DNA of 64,000 nt from Colius striatus (lineage: Eukaryota; Chordata; Aves; Coliiformes; Coliidae), in assembly GCF_028858725.1 (NCBI RefSeq), contig NC_084775.1:15273597-15337596 (forward strand). Direction: 5' to 3'. A model generated the notes under the pieces. It did not search any database. It was not told the origin of the DNA and saw only the letters and a program-made list of their open reading frames with translations. Position numbers and translations under genes: made by a program. Shown piece by piece: positions 51,763 to 64,000 of the stretch. Every line of letters starts with the position of its first letter. Positions within the stretch are counted from its first letter, which is position 1.

Positions 51763-54700
51763 GTCCCTGCTCACCTCAGCCTGTCGTGACAGCAGCAGCT
51801 TCAAAATCCCAGCAGAAAGATGAGAGAATAACAGTGATCCCCGTGGGCTGCTCAGCCCTCCTGCCAGCTCCAGCACTGGCTCCTGGGGGCTCCTTTTCAG
51901 GCTGCTGCCAGTTCTGTGTGTGCCATTTGCCATCCTGCTGAGCTCCCTCCACCCTGGCCCTGCACGACCTGCCTAAAGGAAGTGCTTTAAAATATGGACT
52001 AATCATCTGTGGCAAAGTGCACTTGTGTCCCAGGGATCAGCCTGCAAAGGGCAGGCAGGTTCAGCTGAAATCTGCAGTCCTGCAGTTCATCTGCATGCCA
52101 GGACAGGCTCTGAAACTGAGATGGTGCCACCTGAGGCCTTGGCTGACTGCTCCGACACCCAGCGTGTCATTAGATTTGCAAGCTTCCCCCAGGAGGCAAA
52201 AGCTCCTTAGTAGGAAGAAGCTCTGAAGCTCCCATGGAAGTAACAACAGCTCTAAGAGCACATGCTTCGGTTACAACAGCTTTTCTTACACTCATGCCAG
52301 GACAAAGCAGGGCTCTGCAGCACCTGGTTAGTGTATCTGGCAACAGACAGCAGCAGTTGCCTAAAATGGGCTTTCCAAATGATGTTTTTAGCAACAAAAG
52401 CAACATGTTCCAGCCCTGTGTCCTTGCCAGGCTCTATATATAGCAGAGAGCATACACAAAATAGCTGTTCTCCTCCTTAAAACTCCCACGGGCCCTTCCC
52501 TTTGTCCTTTCCCCGGCATGAGACGGGGCTGGAGCAGCAGCCTGGCGGGCTGTGCTTCCCCCAGGAGCTGGCCACAGCTCTCAGGAGGGTAGGGCTCTTC
52601 AGCAGGGCTCAGTGATGCTGCTGGGGGCTCGATGCACCGTTCTGAAGATACAGTTTGTCTGGTTTTTCCCCAGCATGTGCCTTTCCTGCTCACAAACCAG
52701 CACAGGGAAGGTGCTGAATGTCACGGGGCATTAGCCTCAAATCCGGAGGCTGCCCAGTGCCTGGCTTGCTCTCCTCCACAGATAAGCCAACTGTTTCTTA
52801 CTCATCAGTGATGCAGCTTCTCTCTCCTTCTGACTCCTTGTGCCAGAAATAGCTCATGAGCCTGCTTTGGGATGCACCAGGCAGCTGCACCTGGTGAAGG
52901 AGAGATGCTGCAGTGCAGCCGGGTCCCTTTTGCCTCCTGGGCACCTGGATTTAAAACAGTCCCATGAAAAGTGCTCGTGTCCTGGCCACAGCCTGGCACC
53001 ACAGCTGCTCCCTGGCGAAGGATCCATCTCCTGATGTGCTGCTTCAGCTTTCCCAAGGCAGAAGCTTGAGAAGGCTTTGTTGGAAGCAATGAGCACACAG
53101 TGCTGCTGAGGCAAGCCCTGGTCACTCCCACCGTGAGGGGCAGGTGCCCTGTCCCCTTCCCTTCCTCTCATCCCTTTGTAAAGGTGTGGGAGGGCTGGGT
53201 TTGCCTCTGCTGTGACACCTGCAGTGCTGGCAGGGATGTTGCATGGAAACCCTCATGCCTGTGGCACTCTGAGTCCAAGGCAACAACTTCTCATTGAAGG
53301 CACCAACCAGAGCAGGTGCTGAAGTTCCTCTGGCAGCGATTTTGGCCTAACACTGGTGTTCCTCACATCCTCCCAAAGGCCAAGCAGACAGGGTCATTCA
53401 TGCTTTCTGGGTGTCACTTGACTGCAGAAGAAAATCCCTTGGGCCACCACAGCAGAAGGGCCAGGAGGCTCTTTGTGGCACAGCTCAGGGCTGGCTGTCC
53501 TCGGGGGGCTGTGTGGTCTGGCAGCTCAGGCAGCTCTGCAGAGTGCTTGGAAAGCAAAGGTAGACACAGGAGAATTAGGAGCCTCTGCCATGTCCAGTCT
53601 GCTTGTCAAAAGGTTTCCCACTTCACCTAGCAGCTCAACCAGGGATATAATGAAGAAAAGGATAGAAAACCTCCCCACAATAGCTGGAGAAAATGGGCCT
53701 TTGACTAATGCTGAAGGTAACGGGCTGTGATGGCACGGGAGTGGGAGCCTCGCAGTGAAATGACATCCCCTCCATGTCACTTGTTCCAAGTCTGAGATAT
53801 TAAGGATTGTATTGTCCTCCTATATGCAGTGCTGTCAATCCCAAACCACTCACCTCATTTCACAAGAGCCAGGCTGGCTTAGCAGGGCTGCAGTCAGTCA
53901 TTGCACGGCTTGCAATAAGCAGCTGATTCTTCTGGTCGTGGTGCCTGCAGGAGCTGCTGTCCTGTGATCTTCCACGGCCTCTTTAGAAAGCAAACAGAGA
54001 GGATCAGATGTGTCATTTCATTTGCAGTCTAATTTTGTTTGTTTCTCTAAAAGGCCACAGTTTAATGTGTGCAGAATAAAGGTGATACTGAAATACCCAC
54101 AGGTGATGCTCTCTCCTGAGTGATGGCAGGGGCAGGGCCTCACATGCTAATGCCACGGATCCTCACGTCTCCCCACGCCTTTCTCCCCAGTGCTTCACCC
54201 TACAGGAGGAAGAGCTGTCATTCCAGATCCCCAGCAGACACAGTGAACCTGAAATTCCAGTGTGTGAAGTGATGTGGTTGCCTGGGTGTTGCTGGGAGCC
54301 CCCAGCCCGTGAAGAACTCACTGTGCCAGACACAAGCGCTGGGGACACTCCTGTGGCTCAGCTGGTGACTCTGTCGTGAGAGTAGGGCCACAGGAAAGGG
54401 ACTTTACACTGTTGGCAGCCACAGGTGAAACAGAGGAGAGTTGTGAGACTGAAGTTCCCTTTTGTGGTGAGGGTGAGGTGTGAGGGAGCCGGAGGGATGC
54501 GGGACAGCTGCTGCACGGGCCTCCCTGCCAGGCAGCACCAGCACGTTTTAGCAACTCACAGCCCTCAACAACGATGGCCTGTGACACACCACAAAGCTGG
54601 AAACACAGCAAGTATCAGTAAAGTCACCCTCTGTAAGCAAACAGCAGCTCTGGTATTTTGGGAAACACAACAAGCTTCAGACACGCCCGAGGATGCCAAA

Positions 54701-55300
54701 AAGTTCACAGAAAGCACAGAAGGACGAATATTGTCCCCAAGTATTGCTCCTGTGCCACCAACGTTCCCCAGTCAGAGTGGCCCCACTCCCAGCAACAGGA
54801 CTCTTCATGCCAGGGGGCTGCCCAGGGCCCCACAGCTGTGAGGAGGAAGATTGTGCAGGTTGAGGTGAGAGCAGAGTGTGTAGCACCCAAAACCTGTTCA
54901 TTGAAAACGTATCACTTAAAGGGCAGAGGAACACAGGCTTCTGAACCTTCTTCTATGTTGTACAATCAAGACAAGTAGGAGAAAGGTTTGCATTGAAAAG
55001 TAAATAACTAGAAGGATGCTCCCTGCCCCCAGGGGCACACACAGGCTGAGCAGCCTCCTCCCCACCTGCAAGTGACCCCCAGGCAAGAAGCATTTGCATT
55101 GCCCAAACTCAGCACAAAGCAACAGAAAAACGCTCAGCTGCTGTAGTTGTAAAAAATGTAAAAAATGCTCAGCTGCTGTAGTTATCTGTGAGGGTACTTG
55201 TCACCCAGATGGGAATCCTGGGGCTTTTCCTTCTGTCCCAAAGCAGGGGCACAGCATGGTCTGCTCTGCACCCTCACATGCAGCAGCACCTCCTGATCCC
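51763..55300. other. DAO 3' flank and DAO-SVOP intergenic DNA
   Basis: Begins with the DAO 3'UTR. The first canonical plus-strand AATAAA I find is at 54075, which would make a 2.3-kb 3'UTR; an earlier variant signal is equally possible. No coding frame is supportable. Confidence 0.5.
54075..54080 (+). promoter_or_regulatory. DAO: Possible DAO polyadenylation signal (AATAAA)
   Basis: Nearest canonical plus-strand AATAAA after the DAO stop codon. Distance is large, so the assignment is weak. Confidence 0.25.
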
Positions 55301-55317
55301 TGGGCATCAGAACAAAA

Positions 55318-55600
55318 GCTGCTAAAGTTACAGGCCCTTCAGGAACATCCCACCAGGCACAAGCTGCAACACAAACAGTGCCACTTAAACACAGGGAGAA
55401 ACAGCTTTGGTGCTGAGGGGAGGGAGCCCTGGCCCAGACTGCCCAGGGAGGATTTGGAGGCTCTTTCTCAAGAGGTTCCCAACCCCAGCTGGACATGTTC
55501 CTGTGCCCCCTGAGCCAGGGGAAGCTGCTGGAGCAGGGGCTGGGGCAGCCCTGCAGGGCCCTGCCCACCCCACCATGCTGGGATGCTGGGATTCTGTAAC
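55318..55600 (+). mobile_element. CR1 LINE fragment between DAO and SVOP
   Basis: Sense-orientation copy: CACTTAAACACAGGGAGAAA, then TTCCCAACCCCAGCTGGACA and GGGCCCTGCCCACCCCACCA, ending CATGCTGGGATGCTGGGATT CTG. It is the mirror of the 22.2- and 45.6-kb copies. Confidence 0.9.
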
Positions 55601-55609
55601 AGCCCAAAA

Positions 55610-58600
55610 CACTTTTACTGAAAAAACTATTTATTTGTTGAACACAAAATACCTGGTGTGGAAAGTGCCCAGCGCTGCATCGGTGACAGAACAACAGCCT
55701 TTTACAACAAGCTTGATATACACAAAGTCTTAAAACACTAAAATGTATCCAGCTTAGAAACTGTACATTCAAACACAGGAAAACATTCACTGTTCTTTGA
55801 GCAAGCATTTAGGAATAATAAATCATTCCATCAAAGCACACTTGGAGAGTTATGTTTGCAGATGAAGGGATGGGACAGTGAGCAAACCTCTGGCTCCCTC
55901 TATCCTGGTCACTCTCGACTGTAACTCGAAATGATCTCACTTCATTGTTCCAAGTGAACTAGCTCCATTCACTCATCAGTGAAAAATACTTGCCAGTGTG
56001 TAAAACAATCTTTGGAAGCTTGTGATACACATCCATTGTTGCCACATTGACAGAAACGTGCCTTGTGGTTATTCACAGGCCAGTGTGGATCAACCCCAAC
56101 CTTCTGCAGTTTTTCAGTGAACAATCTGAAGTGTCCCCCTCTCCCAGTGTTGTGCAAGGACCTGCAAAACCTGGGCTTGTGCTTCTTCCACAGCTCCTCC
56201 TGGTTTTGGTGAGGTGGCATCAGCTGGGGTGGACTCCTGCCTGTCCTCCTCCATTCAGCTGATCCAAAGCCCATCAATGCCTATGGGAGATTCTCCCAGA
56301 CTTTGCTGAGCTTTGGGTCCCTCTTTAGGCACAACTGTCTTTAAATCAAAGGCCCAGAGCATGGAGATGCCTCAGCAGGACCTATCTTGGCATTTATAGC
56401 ATGAAATACATTTCCAATGCAGAACTCATAAACAGAGAAGAGCAAGGCCTTCAATTTTTCCTCAATACTGTGAATGTCACAGGTGAACACTGACCCACTC
56501 AACAGCATCAAAGGGTTTCACATCCCCCATAAACCTTTACCTGGGAAATAGTTTAAGTATCTTTATGTGCAGAGGTATGAGACAGCTCTGCCCCCCAGTG
56601 CTCTCTGCACACACACTTTGAAGGGCATTGCAATGCAGTCCTGCAAAACTGTTGAATATTGGCTCAAAAACACGAGGTGATGTGTGAACATTCACACTGC
56701 AAAAGCAGAACTCTGTAACTAAAGGCGCTTAGTGACACAGGAACTCATCAGCCAGGCTGTAAGGTGACATTCCTTCACACCCAACATCAAACACTCTGCA
56801 ATCTTCCTCACCTCTGCACAGGCTCAGCCCCTCTGAACCCTCCTGCAGGGCAGCCAGCCTTGGGCTGCACACCTTGCTGCAAAGACAGCACGTGGGGAGG
56901 GACACACGAGCATCTATCTGGATGTGTCCCCATCAGGTGTGGGCTGCCAGGCTGCCCAGGGCCTTCAGCAGCAAGAGGAAGAGGATGGCAGTCAGAACTG
57001 TCACTGAAGGGTGAGCAGTCCACCCTATGCAAAGGCAAAGCAGATTTTCTGGCTGGCTGGGCACATGTGGCCTTTGATACCTGATCTAAACCGGTCCAGG
57101 AACGCAGAGGAACGTCCTCCCTGCCCGTGTCCTGTCCATCTCTCACACACTGGAGGGACAGTCCATGGAAAGTGAGTCCATCTCCCTGTTTGGAGGCAGC
57201 ACAGAGCTACCCCAGTTGCAGAGTGCATCAGGGAGAAATACCCAACTGCTGCCTGACATGAGGTGGAAACAAATGACTTGCACTGGTTGTCAGCCCTGTC
57301 TGATGTTGGGGATCAACTGGAACTTGAACTTGCTGGAGACTGAGCACACAGGACACAGAGACAGCAGGGACAGAGATAACCAAGCCAGCAGGCAGCAGCA
57401 GCCACTGGGACAGACTGTGTGCCTCTGTGTCACCAGCAGCAGGGTCCCCTGGGAGCTGAATGGCATTTTCTTATTACCAGCACAAGGAAAGTTGGCTCCT
57501 GGAGCCTTTCAAAGCCACCCCCACCACGGGGTGAATGAATGGACAGACATCCTGGTGCCTTGTCAAACTTTGGCTTTCCTCAGCAGAAGATGCCCACACA
57601 CAAGGATATCAATAACAACTTCTTTGGCCTTCTTTAACTAGTCTGAGTTCCCCCAGTTTCTTTCAGGAATTATCCACCTCTCCTTTCCCTTCAGTGCCAC
57701 ACACAAATGACTCAGCACGACTTGGGGCCTTACACTGCACACAGTGCTGTAAAACCCAAAGTGAAAGCTGAACCCCACTGTCTCCATTGGTATTGCACCC
57801 AAACATGGGCTTGGTGACCTGTTCCTGCCACACAGAAAAGGGGGCTGGGTCCCAGAACACTTCAGACATGCCACTGTGCAAAAGCTTGTAGCCTGCTTCA
57901 CTATGTTCAGGTGAGACAACTGACCACACACACTAGGAACAGGCATTGCTTCCCACAGCCTGGTGACTGGCATTGAGCCCATCTCACTTACATTTGGTTG
58001 TGTGCTCCACAGTCTGGAATCCTGAACATAACCTGAGCTGTGGATGAGACACGTCTCAGGTCCTTCTGCATCTCCTCCCTGCACAGCCCCAGGCTCTGAA
58101 ATCTGGCTCCCTGCACAGGGACAGGCTTCTGACAAACGAGACAAACTTCTCCTCACCTGGACTCTGTTACATTCCCTCACAAGAGCAGGATCATCAGCCT
58201 TGAGGAGCTGCATCTGAAGGAGTGAAGCTCCTCATCTAATGAGGGCTGCAGTTCGGCTCCTCCCGTGATGTTTGCTGGTTTGTGGCAAGATGCCAGCTCC
58301 ATTCCTTTGCCACAGCTAGACATTACAGTCCATACACAATCAGCAGCCCTGGAGAAGTCCTGCCCAGCTGTCAGCAGACCAGCTTCTGTTGGGAGACACT
58401 GGAAGGCAGCTCCATCCAAACTGCCAAAGGCAGCTGCTCAGGCTGAGGCATTGTTAGTGAAGGTTTTGGCTACACCACTGTGAGAACATACTGAGGCAAA
58501 CTGAGCAGAAACATACCTGGACCCATGCAGAGAAGCACAGTGTGCACCTCCCCACACACAGAGACATTGGGCAGCTGAAGCAGTCTTCACCCAGCAACAC

Positions 58601-59335
58601 ACAGAGTGCTCAGTGTTTCTGGCAATGTTAGAGAAGGCAAATCCTGCTCCAAACCATGAGGATTTACTTTGCTTCTAGAAGGTTCCATCTCTGCAGCAAA
58701 TGCCACTCCTCACTGACTCCAACTACCTGCCTTGGGTGGGAGAAACCTTCAGCAACTCGTTCCCAAGCAATCAGTGCCTGTTAATGCTCCAGGGACAGAA
58801 CCTGTGAGCAAGGGAATGGAAAGCAGTGGCTGCTTTGCTGTTACCACACTTCATCATTGCTTTTGATGGCTAAAAAGTACAAGGCAGGCAACTAATTCAC
58901 ACAACCTATCCTGCAGTGTGTGGAATCCACCGTGTGCTGTGCCAGGGACACAAGAAATGGTAATCTTTAGGCAGCAGGAGTAGGTTATTTTAATGAGCTG
59001 CGAGTTGCATTCAGTGAGCGATTTGCTTGGCACGGGACGATTGAAGCTGAAGAGCTGACCATGCAAGCACAACAGACTTAAGAAAAACCCCTCCCTGCAA
59101 AACTTCAAATGCTAATCTGGATCAAACACCTCTCAATACAGAAGTAAAGTTTTTATGAGTGTGAGCAAAGAGCAGCAGAGACACAGCTTGCTTAGGTCCA
59201 AGCCCCAAGCTGCTGCGGGCTGACACGGGCTGCTGGCAGTGACGGGATGGTCAGCTTCCTAGGCTTCAGGCTTGGCTGTTTGTGACAGAGATCTTGCCCA
59301 TATCCTTCATTCTTTGAGCAGGTTTCCATGTCCTT
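55610..59335 (-). other. SVOP: Probable SVOP 3' untranslated region
   Basis: Repeat-free 3.7 kb between the SVOP stop codon and the candidate AATAAA. No supportable reading frame. Confidence 0.4.
55630..55635 (-). promoter_or_regulatory. SVOP: Candidate SVOP polyadenylation signal (AATAAA)
   Basis: Minus-strand AATAAATA in an A/T-rich stretch just before the CR1 copy. It is the first canonical signal found downstream of the SVOP stop, implying a 3'UTR of about 3.7 kb. Confidence 0.4.
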
Positions 59336-59542
59336 TCATTCCTGTGATCCAGAGTTTGACCTGGTGACCCCTGGGGAATGAGATCCTTTCCCAACCATCT
59401 CCTGTCCCCATTCTCTGTGGCTGGACTCCTGTAAGCCACGACCTTTAGTTTCAATGGGCAAGAAGCACGAAGCCAGGGCAGCCAGCAGGCAGCAGCCACT
59501 GTAAACCACCAGTGTTAGATAGACTGAAGATTCCAACATCAC
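59336..59542 (-). CDS. SVOP: SVOP last exon
   Basis: Encodes [20 protein letters not shown] (helix 12) and the tail [20 protein letters not shown] to SNSGSQE, then TGA at 59338-59336. 68 residues. Confidence 0.96.
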   Translation of the reverse strand: MMLESSVYLTLVVYSGCCLLAALASCFLPIETKGRGLQESSHREWGQEMVGKGSHSPGVTRSNSGSQE

Positions 59543-62500
59543 CTGCAGAAAACAAGGCAGAAAATACAAACTAGCACTCCTGGGCCTTAGCACAGAGAGA
59601 AACACAGATCTAATGGGTAGTTTTCTACCTAGCCCTCTGCAGCGCCGCTGCTTCTGACACAGTGCTGAGCCCTGTCCCTGGGGAGCCTGGCTCCCTGCCC
59701 AATCTCCTTCTCTAGCTCTTGCCAAAAATCCTGAATGTTTGTAGCCTCCAGGACCTCAGCCTGGGGTCTCAGAGAGAGGTGCCACTGCACCATGCACAGA
59801 GACTCCCTGCCTCTCACAAACCCCATCTCCAGGTGGTGGCTTCCAAGTGTCCTTACACCCATCTAGCAGCCCACCTCTTAGTTAGTTATCCCCCAACAAA
59901 TGGAGCTCGGGAGCAAGAGGTAAGTTCAGAGATGAGCCTGAACTCACCTCAAGGAGCAGGCAACAACAACCCTCCTTCAACACACCATGAACAGATTGCC
60001 CTTGGGCTGGCCCCTACAGCAAAGTGGCTTCTCCATCACCTTCCTGTGCCTTCAGTCTCGGGGGGGGGAGAAGGAGTTTTACCTGTGCAATGAAGGGGGT
60101 TATGAGGGCTCCCACTCTGGCCATTCCACTGCATGTTCCCAGCCCCAGAGCACGTGTGGCTGTGGGATAAACCTGTGAACAGAGCATCAGCCCATTAACA
60201 CTACTGGGAAGTTCTGACAAGTGGTACTACAGCAGGTTCTGTTAGACAATGACAATGAGATCATCAACTCATATCTGGGGTAAGGTCTGTTGTGAAGAGG
60301 TCACAAAAATGACTTTCCCACCATGTTCTCACTCCCCTTAAATATTCTTATGACAAAACCAACCTCCTTACCTCAGGAGTGTAAACATAAGCAGCCTGAA
60401 ATCCTCCTGAAATAAAAGCTCTTGCAATGAAGAGCAGCACAGTAAGAACATTTCTGTGAGAATAAAAAGGAGAGCAGTGTTTGGGATTGTTCTGTACAAT
60501 CTGTTTGTTTAACTTGGAGGCAAGTGCAATAAAAGGGCTGAATTTATTCAAGCAATTCCTTCTGTTTTTTAATGAACCCTTTGTGTTTGTTCTGGATTTT
60601 AACTGTAACAACGATGCCAAACAATCTGCACAAGCACATTGGTTCTCTGAGTGTGCTCATCCTGACTGACAGCTGTGGCCTGTTGCAAAGAGCAGCCAGT
60701 GCCTAAACTTTCCCAAATAAGAAAACCCACAGTCTGTGCTATGGATGGTGTAAACACAAAGGTGGCATCCATGGGAAGGAGAGGAGAGTGGAGCTTTCCT
60801 GTTCAAAGGACGTGAACCTCTGAACCACCTGGGTACTTGCAACTTTGTGAAGTTTCTTATCACAAGGTTTCTATGCTCTAAGGTTTTGTGCAGTACCCAA
60901 GAAGGTTTGAATCCAGACAGCTCTCCTCCTGCTTTGGGTCATTTCCTTGCTCATCCTGAGGTACAGACATTGCTGCATGTGTGTGGCACAAAGACCAGAT
61001 GTAATCAGAGGCAGACTCTCAGAGCTCAGCTGGGAACTTGGTATCACTAAGATTCGAGGACAGAGCTGTCAACTGACTTGTTCTTTGCAAAATCTGCATG
61101 AAGGACAGACACTGGACAAGACAAAAGTGTGATCTTAAGCTGTTCTGAACCTTGGCTGCCATGTATCTGCAATGCCAGCCCCGAGCTGCACCAGCCAGGC
61201 TGCAGACAGCTGGCAGCTTGTGCCAGTCTGTGCCTGTTGCTTCTCACAGAACACTGCCACAGCACTGAGACCACCAAGAGCCCAGGGCAAGTGAAGCACT
61301 CAGAGCTGGTGAAGGGGAAGCAGAGGCTGGGCTTGGCTGTGAAGCATTGCCTGGGTACAGTCAGCCTGGCAGGATGGCAGAGAGCTGCACGTGCAACAGC
61401 TCCTCGGGCCCATGGCAGCAGAGCTCAACTGAATATTGTCCACTGGTCACCTCCTATTCAAACACAAGCTCTTATTTTCCCCTTTGGACTGTCTGTCCAC
61501 AAGATTATAGTGAAGGATTTTTCCTCTCCTGCTTCTTTCAAGTTAGTTACCACCCTTAATTCTTTCCCCAGCTGAGCACAACCATCTCATGGCTTTCCAA
61601 GCCACTGCTTCCAGTTCTCCTGCCATAACTGGGGAGAACATGAGTCAATCAGATACACCCACTGTCCATCGTGTTTTACTCACCTTCCAACGCAGAGGAA
61701 CAGCAGAAGGCTGCAAAAGGAGAAGACAAAAAAGGACAGGGCCATGGTTTTCTTGCGGCCTATCCGATCGATAATCCACAGTGTTACCAACACACCTGGA
61801 GAGGAAGACAAGCTGACTCTGGGGAACTGAGCAAAGGTGGAGGATGCTGCAGCTACCTTTTCACACAGGCTGGGTTAGTTGGATTTGGAATGTTGCAGCC
61901 CAAGCAAGGAAAACACCCTGGCACCAGGCCAGGCAGAAGAGCCCATTCCAGTAACAGTGAGCTGCTGGCAGTGGAGAATTGCTGCTGCTTAGTGCCACTT
62001 ACCAGGGAATTCTGACAGGGTGGTCCAGAGCAGATCTGTGTAGTCTTCCTCTGTCAGGTACTCACAGGTCAGGCTGCACTTTGCTTTAACTTCTTTCCTT
62101 CTGTTGGATACTGTGGGAGGAAAAAGAAAACAATCCAAGCACTTAATGTATCTTGAGTGACCTCTCCTCTGCTCAGCCTCTGCTCCTGCTCTGTCTCACT
62201 CTTACTGCTGCAACCAATAGAAGGGATGTACTGAAAAGACCCTGCTGCACAGCAGGTCTGTTCTGCCTGGAAGATGCAGCTGAAACTGAACAGTTTAGAC
62301 TCCTACTTGTGGCAGGACATCTCAACCTCTGCAAGCAGCACCAGCAGAATGAAAGCTCACACTTCCCCACCGGTTGTACGGCTCGGGTGTTTTCCAGTCC
62401 AGGCCTCGTGGCAGGGAGCAGGATTAACATCAGTAATTCTGTCTGTTCCACCAGAAATGTGGAACTAACACCTCACCTGTACTGTGAGAAGGCTGAATGC

Positions 62501-63659
62501 TCTGTCTCTGTAAAAACAAGCATTTTTAAAGGATGCATGCTCCTTTGTGGAGGCTGACTGGCGTTACACCCCCAACAGGCAACGCTGCTGTACAAGCTTG
62601 CTGTCTGTGTCTCCCCTCAATACCAGCCATCCTCTCTCTGTAATTCTCCAACTATCAGACAGATTTCACTAATTACAAGTGTTCTGAACCACGTCTCCCC
62701 TGAGGACTCCAACTTTCCAAGCCTCTCCTTAACACAGTCAAAGCTTTTTACACCAAAATCTTCAACAAAGAGGACAATGGTTTCCCACCAGCACCTTTTT
62801 TCTCCGCAGGTTTCCACAGCTTGAGGACCTGGAAGCCCTGCAGCAGCCATTCTCAGAACTGATTAGGCTTGTCAAATCTGGAACTTACATGTATTCAACC
62901 ACTTTTTCCTCTCAAAAAGAACAGATGCTCTTACTAACAGGTCTCCCTTGAAGCTTGTCTTGCTGTTTTACATTTTGGGCACAGAGACACTGCAGGCACT
63001 CTCTGCATCGTGCAGGAGGTGAGGAACAGTCTATCAAAAAGGTTTCAAATAAATAACCCTTTATGTGGATGCCTTAGAAGTGAGGCTGGCAGCCACAGTC
63101 CATTCCAAGCTAACAGCAGAAGGTGACCTAACAAAAGACATTCCATCACTTAACAGGGTATGTTTAAATAGAAAAGATGGAGTACTCACTGCTGCAGACA
63201 TCTCCTGCTTGGAAGAACTCTGTAGTTAATAAAACTAACCCATAATATGAAAATGCATTGGAAAACCTGCAAGGAAGAAAATGAGAGAGGAAGTCTCAGC
63301 TGGTCAAACTTACAGTAAACAACATGAATCCAAACTGAACCCACTGTGTGAGGGCTTCCACTCAGCTCCACCTCAAAGCTGTCTCCTACCAGCATTCAGA
63401 AACTGAGAGGGCAGTGAGCTTGAGAATGCTGGACATGGGGTGGCTTCACAAATCACACATCAATGTGAGCTGGGGTTTTCTTTTTTTGAGGAGGAAGTTG
63501 CTGTGTTTTAGTGATGCTGTAAAACACCTCCATTCAAAACCATTTGGGATTGTGCTGGCACTGAGCCCTTTATATTTCCTCTTACCATATAAACCAGAGT
63601 AACAGTGTGGTCCATCGAAAATGAGGTGTAAAAAGGTCCCTCATTTTCCCTCGGTCTTC
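59336..63659 (-). CDS. SVOP: SVOP, synaptic vesicle 2-related protein (C-terminal half, partial)
   Basis: Major-facilitator-superfamily membrane protein of synaptic vesicles, related to SV2; it binds nucleotides, and its transport substrate is not firmly established. Seven exons: 63659-63586, 63266-63190, 62110-62003, 61795-61684, 60453-60372, 60172-60083, 59542-59336. They join in phase to the last 249 residues of a protein that is about 548 residues in human; the 5' half lies beyond the right edge. Visible parts: [11 protein letters not shown] leading into helix 7, the lumenal Cys-containing loop ([18 protein letters not shown]), the DRIGRKK loop typical of the superfamily, helices 8-12 with [20 protein letters not shown], and a cytoplasmic tail ending [11 protein letters not shown]. 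The C-terminal residues match human SVOP almost exactly, which separates it from SVOPL and SV2A-C. Confidence 0.96.
60083..60172 (-). CDS. SVOP: SVOP exon encoding helix 11 region
   Basis: [20 protein letters not shown] followed by [10 protein letters not shown]; 30 codons, phase 0 at both ends; donor GTAAAA. A run of nine Gs lies just beyond the donor. Confidence 0.95.
60372..60453 (-). CDS. SVOP: SVOP exon encoding helix 10
   Basis: [20 protein letters not shown] then AYVYTPE; acceptor TCTCACAG, donor GTAAGG. Confidence 0.95.
60454..61683 (-). other. SVOP: SVOP intron
   Basis: 1.23 kb; nothing recognisable. Confidence 0.8.
61684..61795 (-). CDS. SVOP: SVOP exon encoding helices 8-9
   Basis: [20 protein letters not shown] then [16 protein letters not shown]; includes the DRIGRKK cytoplasmic loop. 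Donor GTGAGT. Confidence 0.95.
62003..62110 (-). CDS. SVOP: SVOP exon encoding the loop before helix 8
   Basis: [20 protein letters not shown] then [15 protein letters not shown]; acceptor CCCACAG, donor GTAAGT. Confidence 0.95.
62111..63189 (-). other. SVOP: SVOP intron
   Basis: 1.08 kb. A minus-strand frame of 77 codons at 62617-62850 has no splice support; no known repeat recognised. Confidence 0.75.
63190..63266 (-). CDS. SVOP: SVOP exon encoding helix 7
   Basis: [20 protein letters not shown] then GDVCS; acceptor CTTGCAG, donor GTGAGT. Confidence 0.95.
63586..63659 (-). CDS. SVOP: SVOP exon before helix 7
   Basis: [20 protein letters not shown] then LWFI and two bases of Trp; acceptor TCAACAG, donor GTAAGA. 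The most upstream SVOP exon in the window. Confidence 0.94.
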
Positions 63660-64000
63660 CTGTTGAAAACAAGCAGAAATCAGATGATCAGGGCACTCAC
63701 TGCTCCTGGAGTGGCAAGGGATAACACAATACACAGTACTACCTACAGTATCTCAGGACAAGTGTTTGGCACCAGTTGAGGGCTCTTCAGATTGTCAGAG
63801 CCACACTGGTGCTGGGACCTGAGTAAAGAATTCCTCTGCTGAGGAGAATTCTCTAGTAGCCTGGTGATACCAAACCAGTTCATGCACAGGGCACACTGCT
63901 CCTCCATAAGGAAGGTGAGGATCTCTCACAACAAAGTGAGGCTGCAAAGAGGCAGAGCAGAACTTTGCCAATCCACAGGTAGTATATAACTCATGAGGCA
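63660..64000 (-). other. SVOP: SVOP intron, truncated by window edge
   Basis: No further SVOP exon is recognisable before the edge. Confidence 0.75.

Noticed and set aside
62617-62850. 77-codon minus-strand frame inside an SVOP intron
   Set aside because: Looks protein-like in composition but has no recognised family, and SVOP exons on either side join without it.

Overview
The window is vertebrate genomic DNA, almost certainly avian: it is GC-rich, introns are compact with GT-AG boundaries, and nearly all recognisable dispersed repeats are 3'-end fragments of the CR1 LINE family that dominates bird genomes. Gene order SSH1 - DAO - SVOP matches human 12q24.11, a block that lies on a microchromosome in chicken (established knowledge; species not determined here).

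Layout. (1) 0.2-1.74 kb, minus strand: two exons of an unrecognised, largely disordered Ser/Pro/Glu-rich protein that runs off the left edge. (2) 1.8-3.7 kb: CpG-rich DNA with a 46-bp minisatellite and a 22-bp tandem repeat. (3) About 6.8-43.46 kb, minus strand: complete SSH1 (slingshot cofilin phosphatase), 15 coding exons encoding a predicted 1015 residues, with a likely 3.3-kb 3'UTR and a CpG-island promoter at 43-43.8 kb. (4) 46.13-51.76 kb, plus strand: complete coding part of DAO (D-amino-acid oxidase), 10 coding exons, exactly 347 codons. (5) 59.34-63.66 kb, minus strand: the last seven exons of SVOP (synaptic vesicle 2-related transporter), continuing past the right edge. SSH1 and DAO are head to head (start codons 2.7 kb apart); DAO and SVOP are tail to tail.

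The genes are not an operon and share no pathway: SSH1 reactivates cofilin at actin filaments, DAO degrades D-amino acids in peroxisomes, SVOP is a 12-helix carrier of synaptic vesicles. Every internal splice junction given was checked for phase; joined exons give uninterrupted proteins that align along their length with the human proteins as I remember them.

No new defence, mobile or biosynthetic system is visible. The most unusual structures are two minisatellites that touch splice donors: one in SSH1 intron 7 whose unit copies the exon 7/intron junction itself, and one in DAO intron 9 that starts just after the donor and stays open in frame with exon 9. Others are the 46-bp repeat open in several frames, a G-rich tract just after the SSH1 stop codon, a diverged SSH1 C-terminus, and a DAO C-terminus (PRL) that departs from the usual peroxisomal signal.
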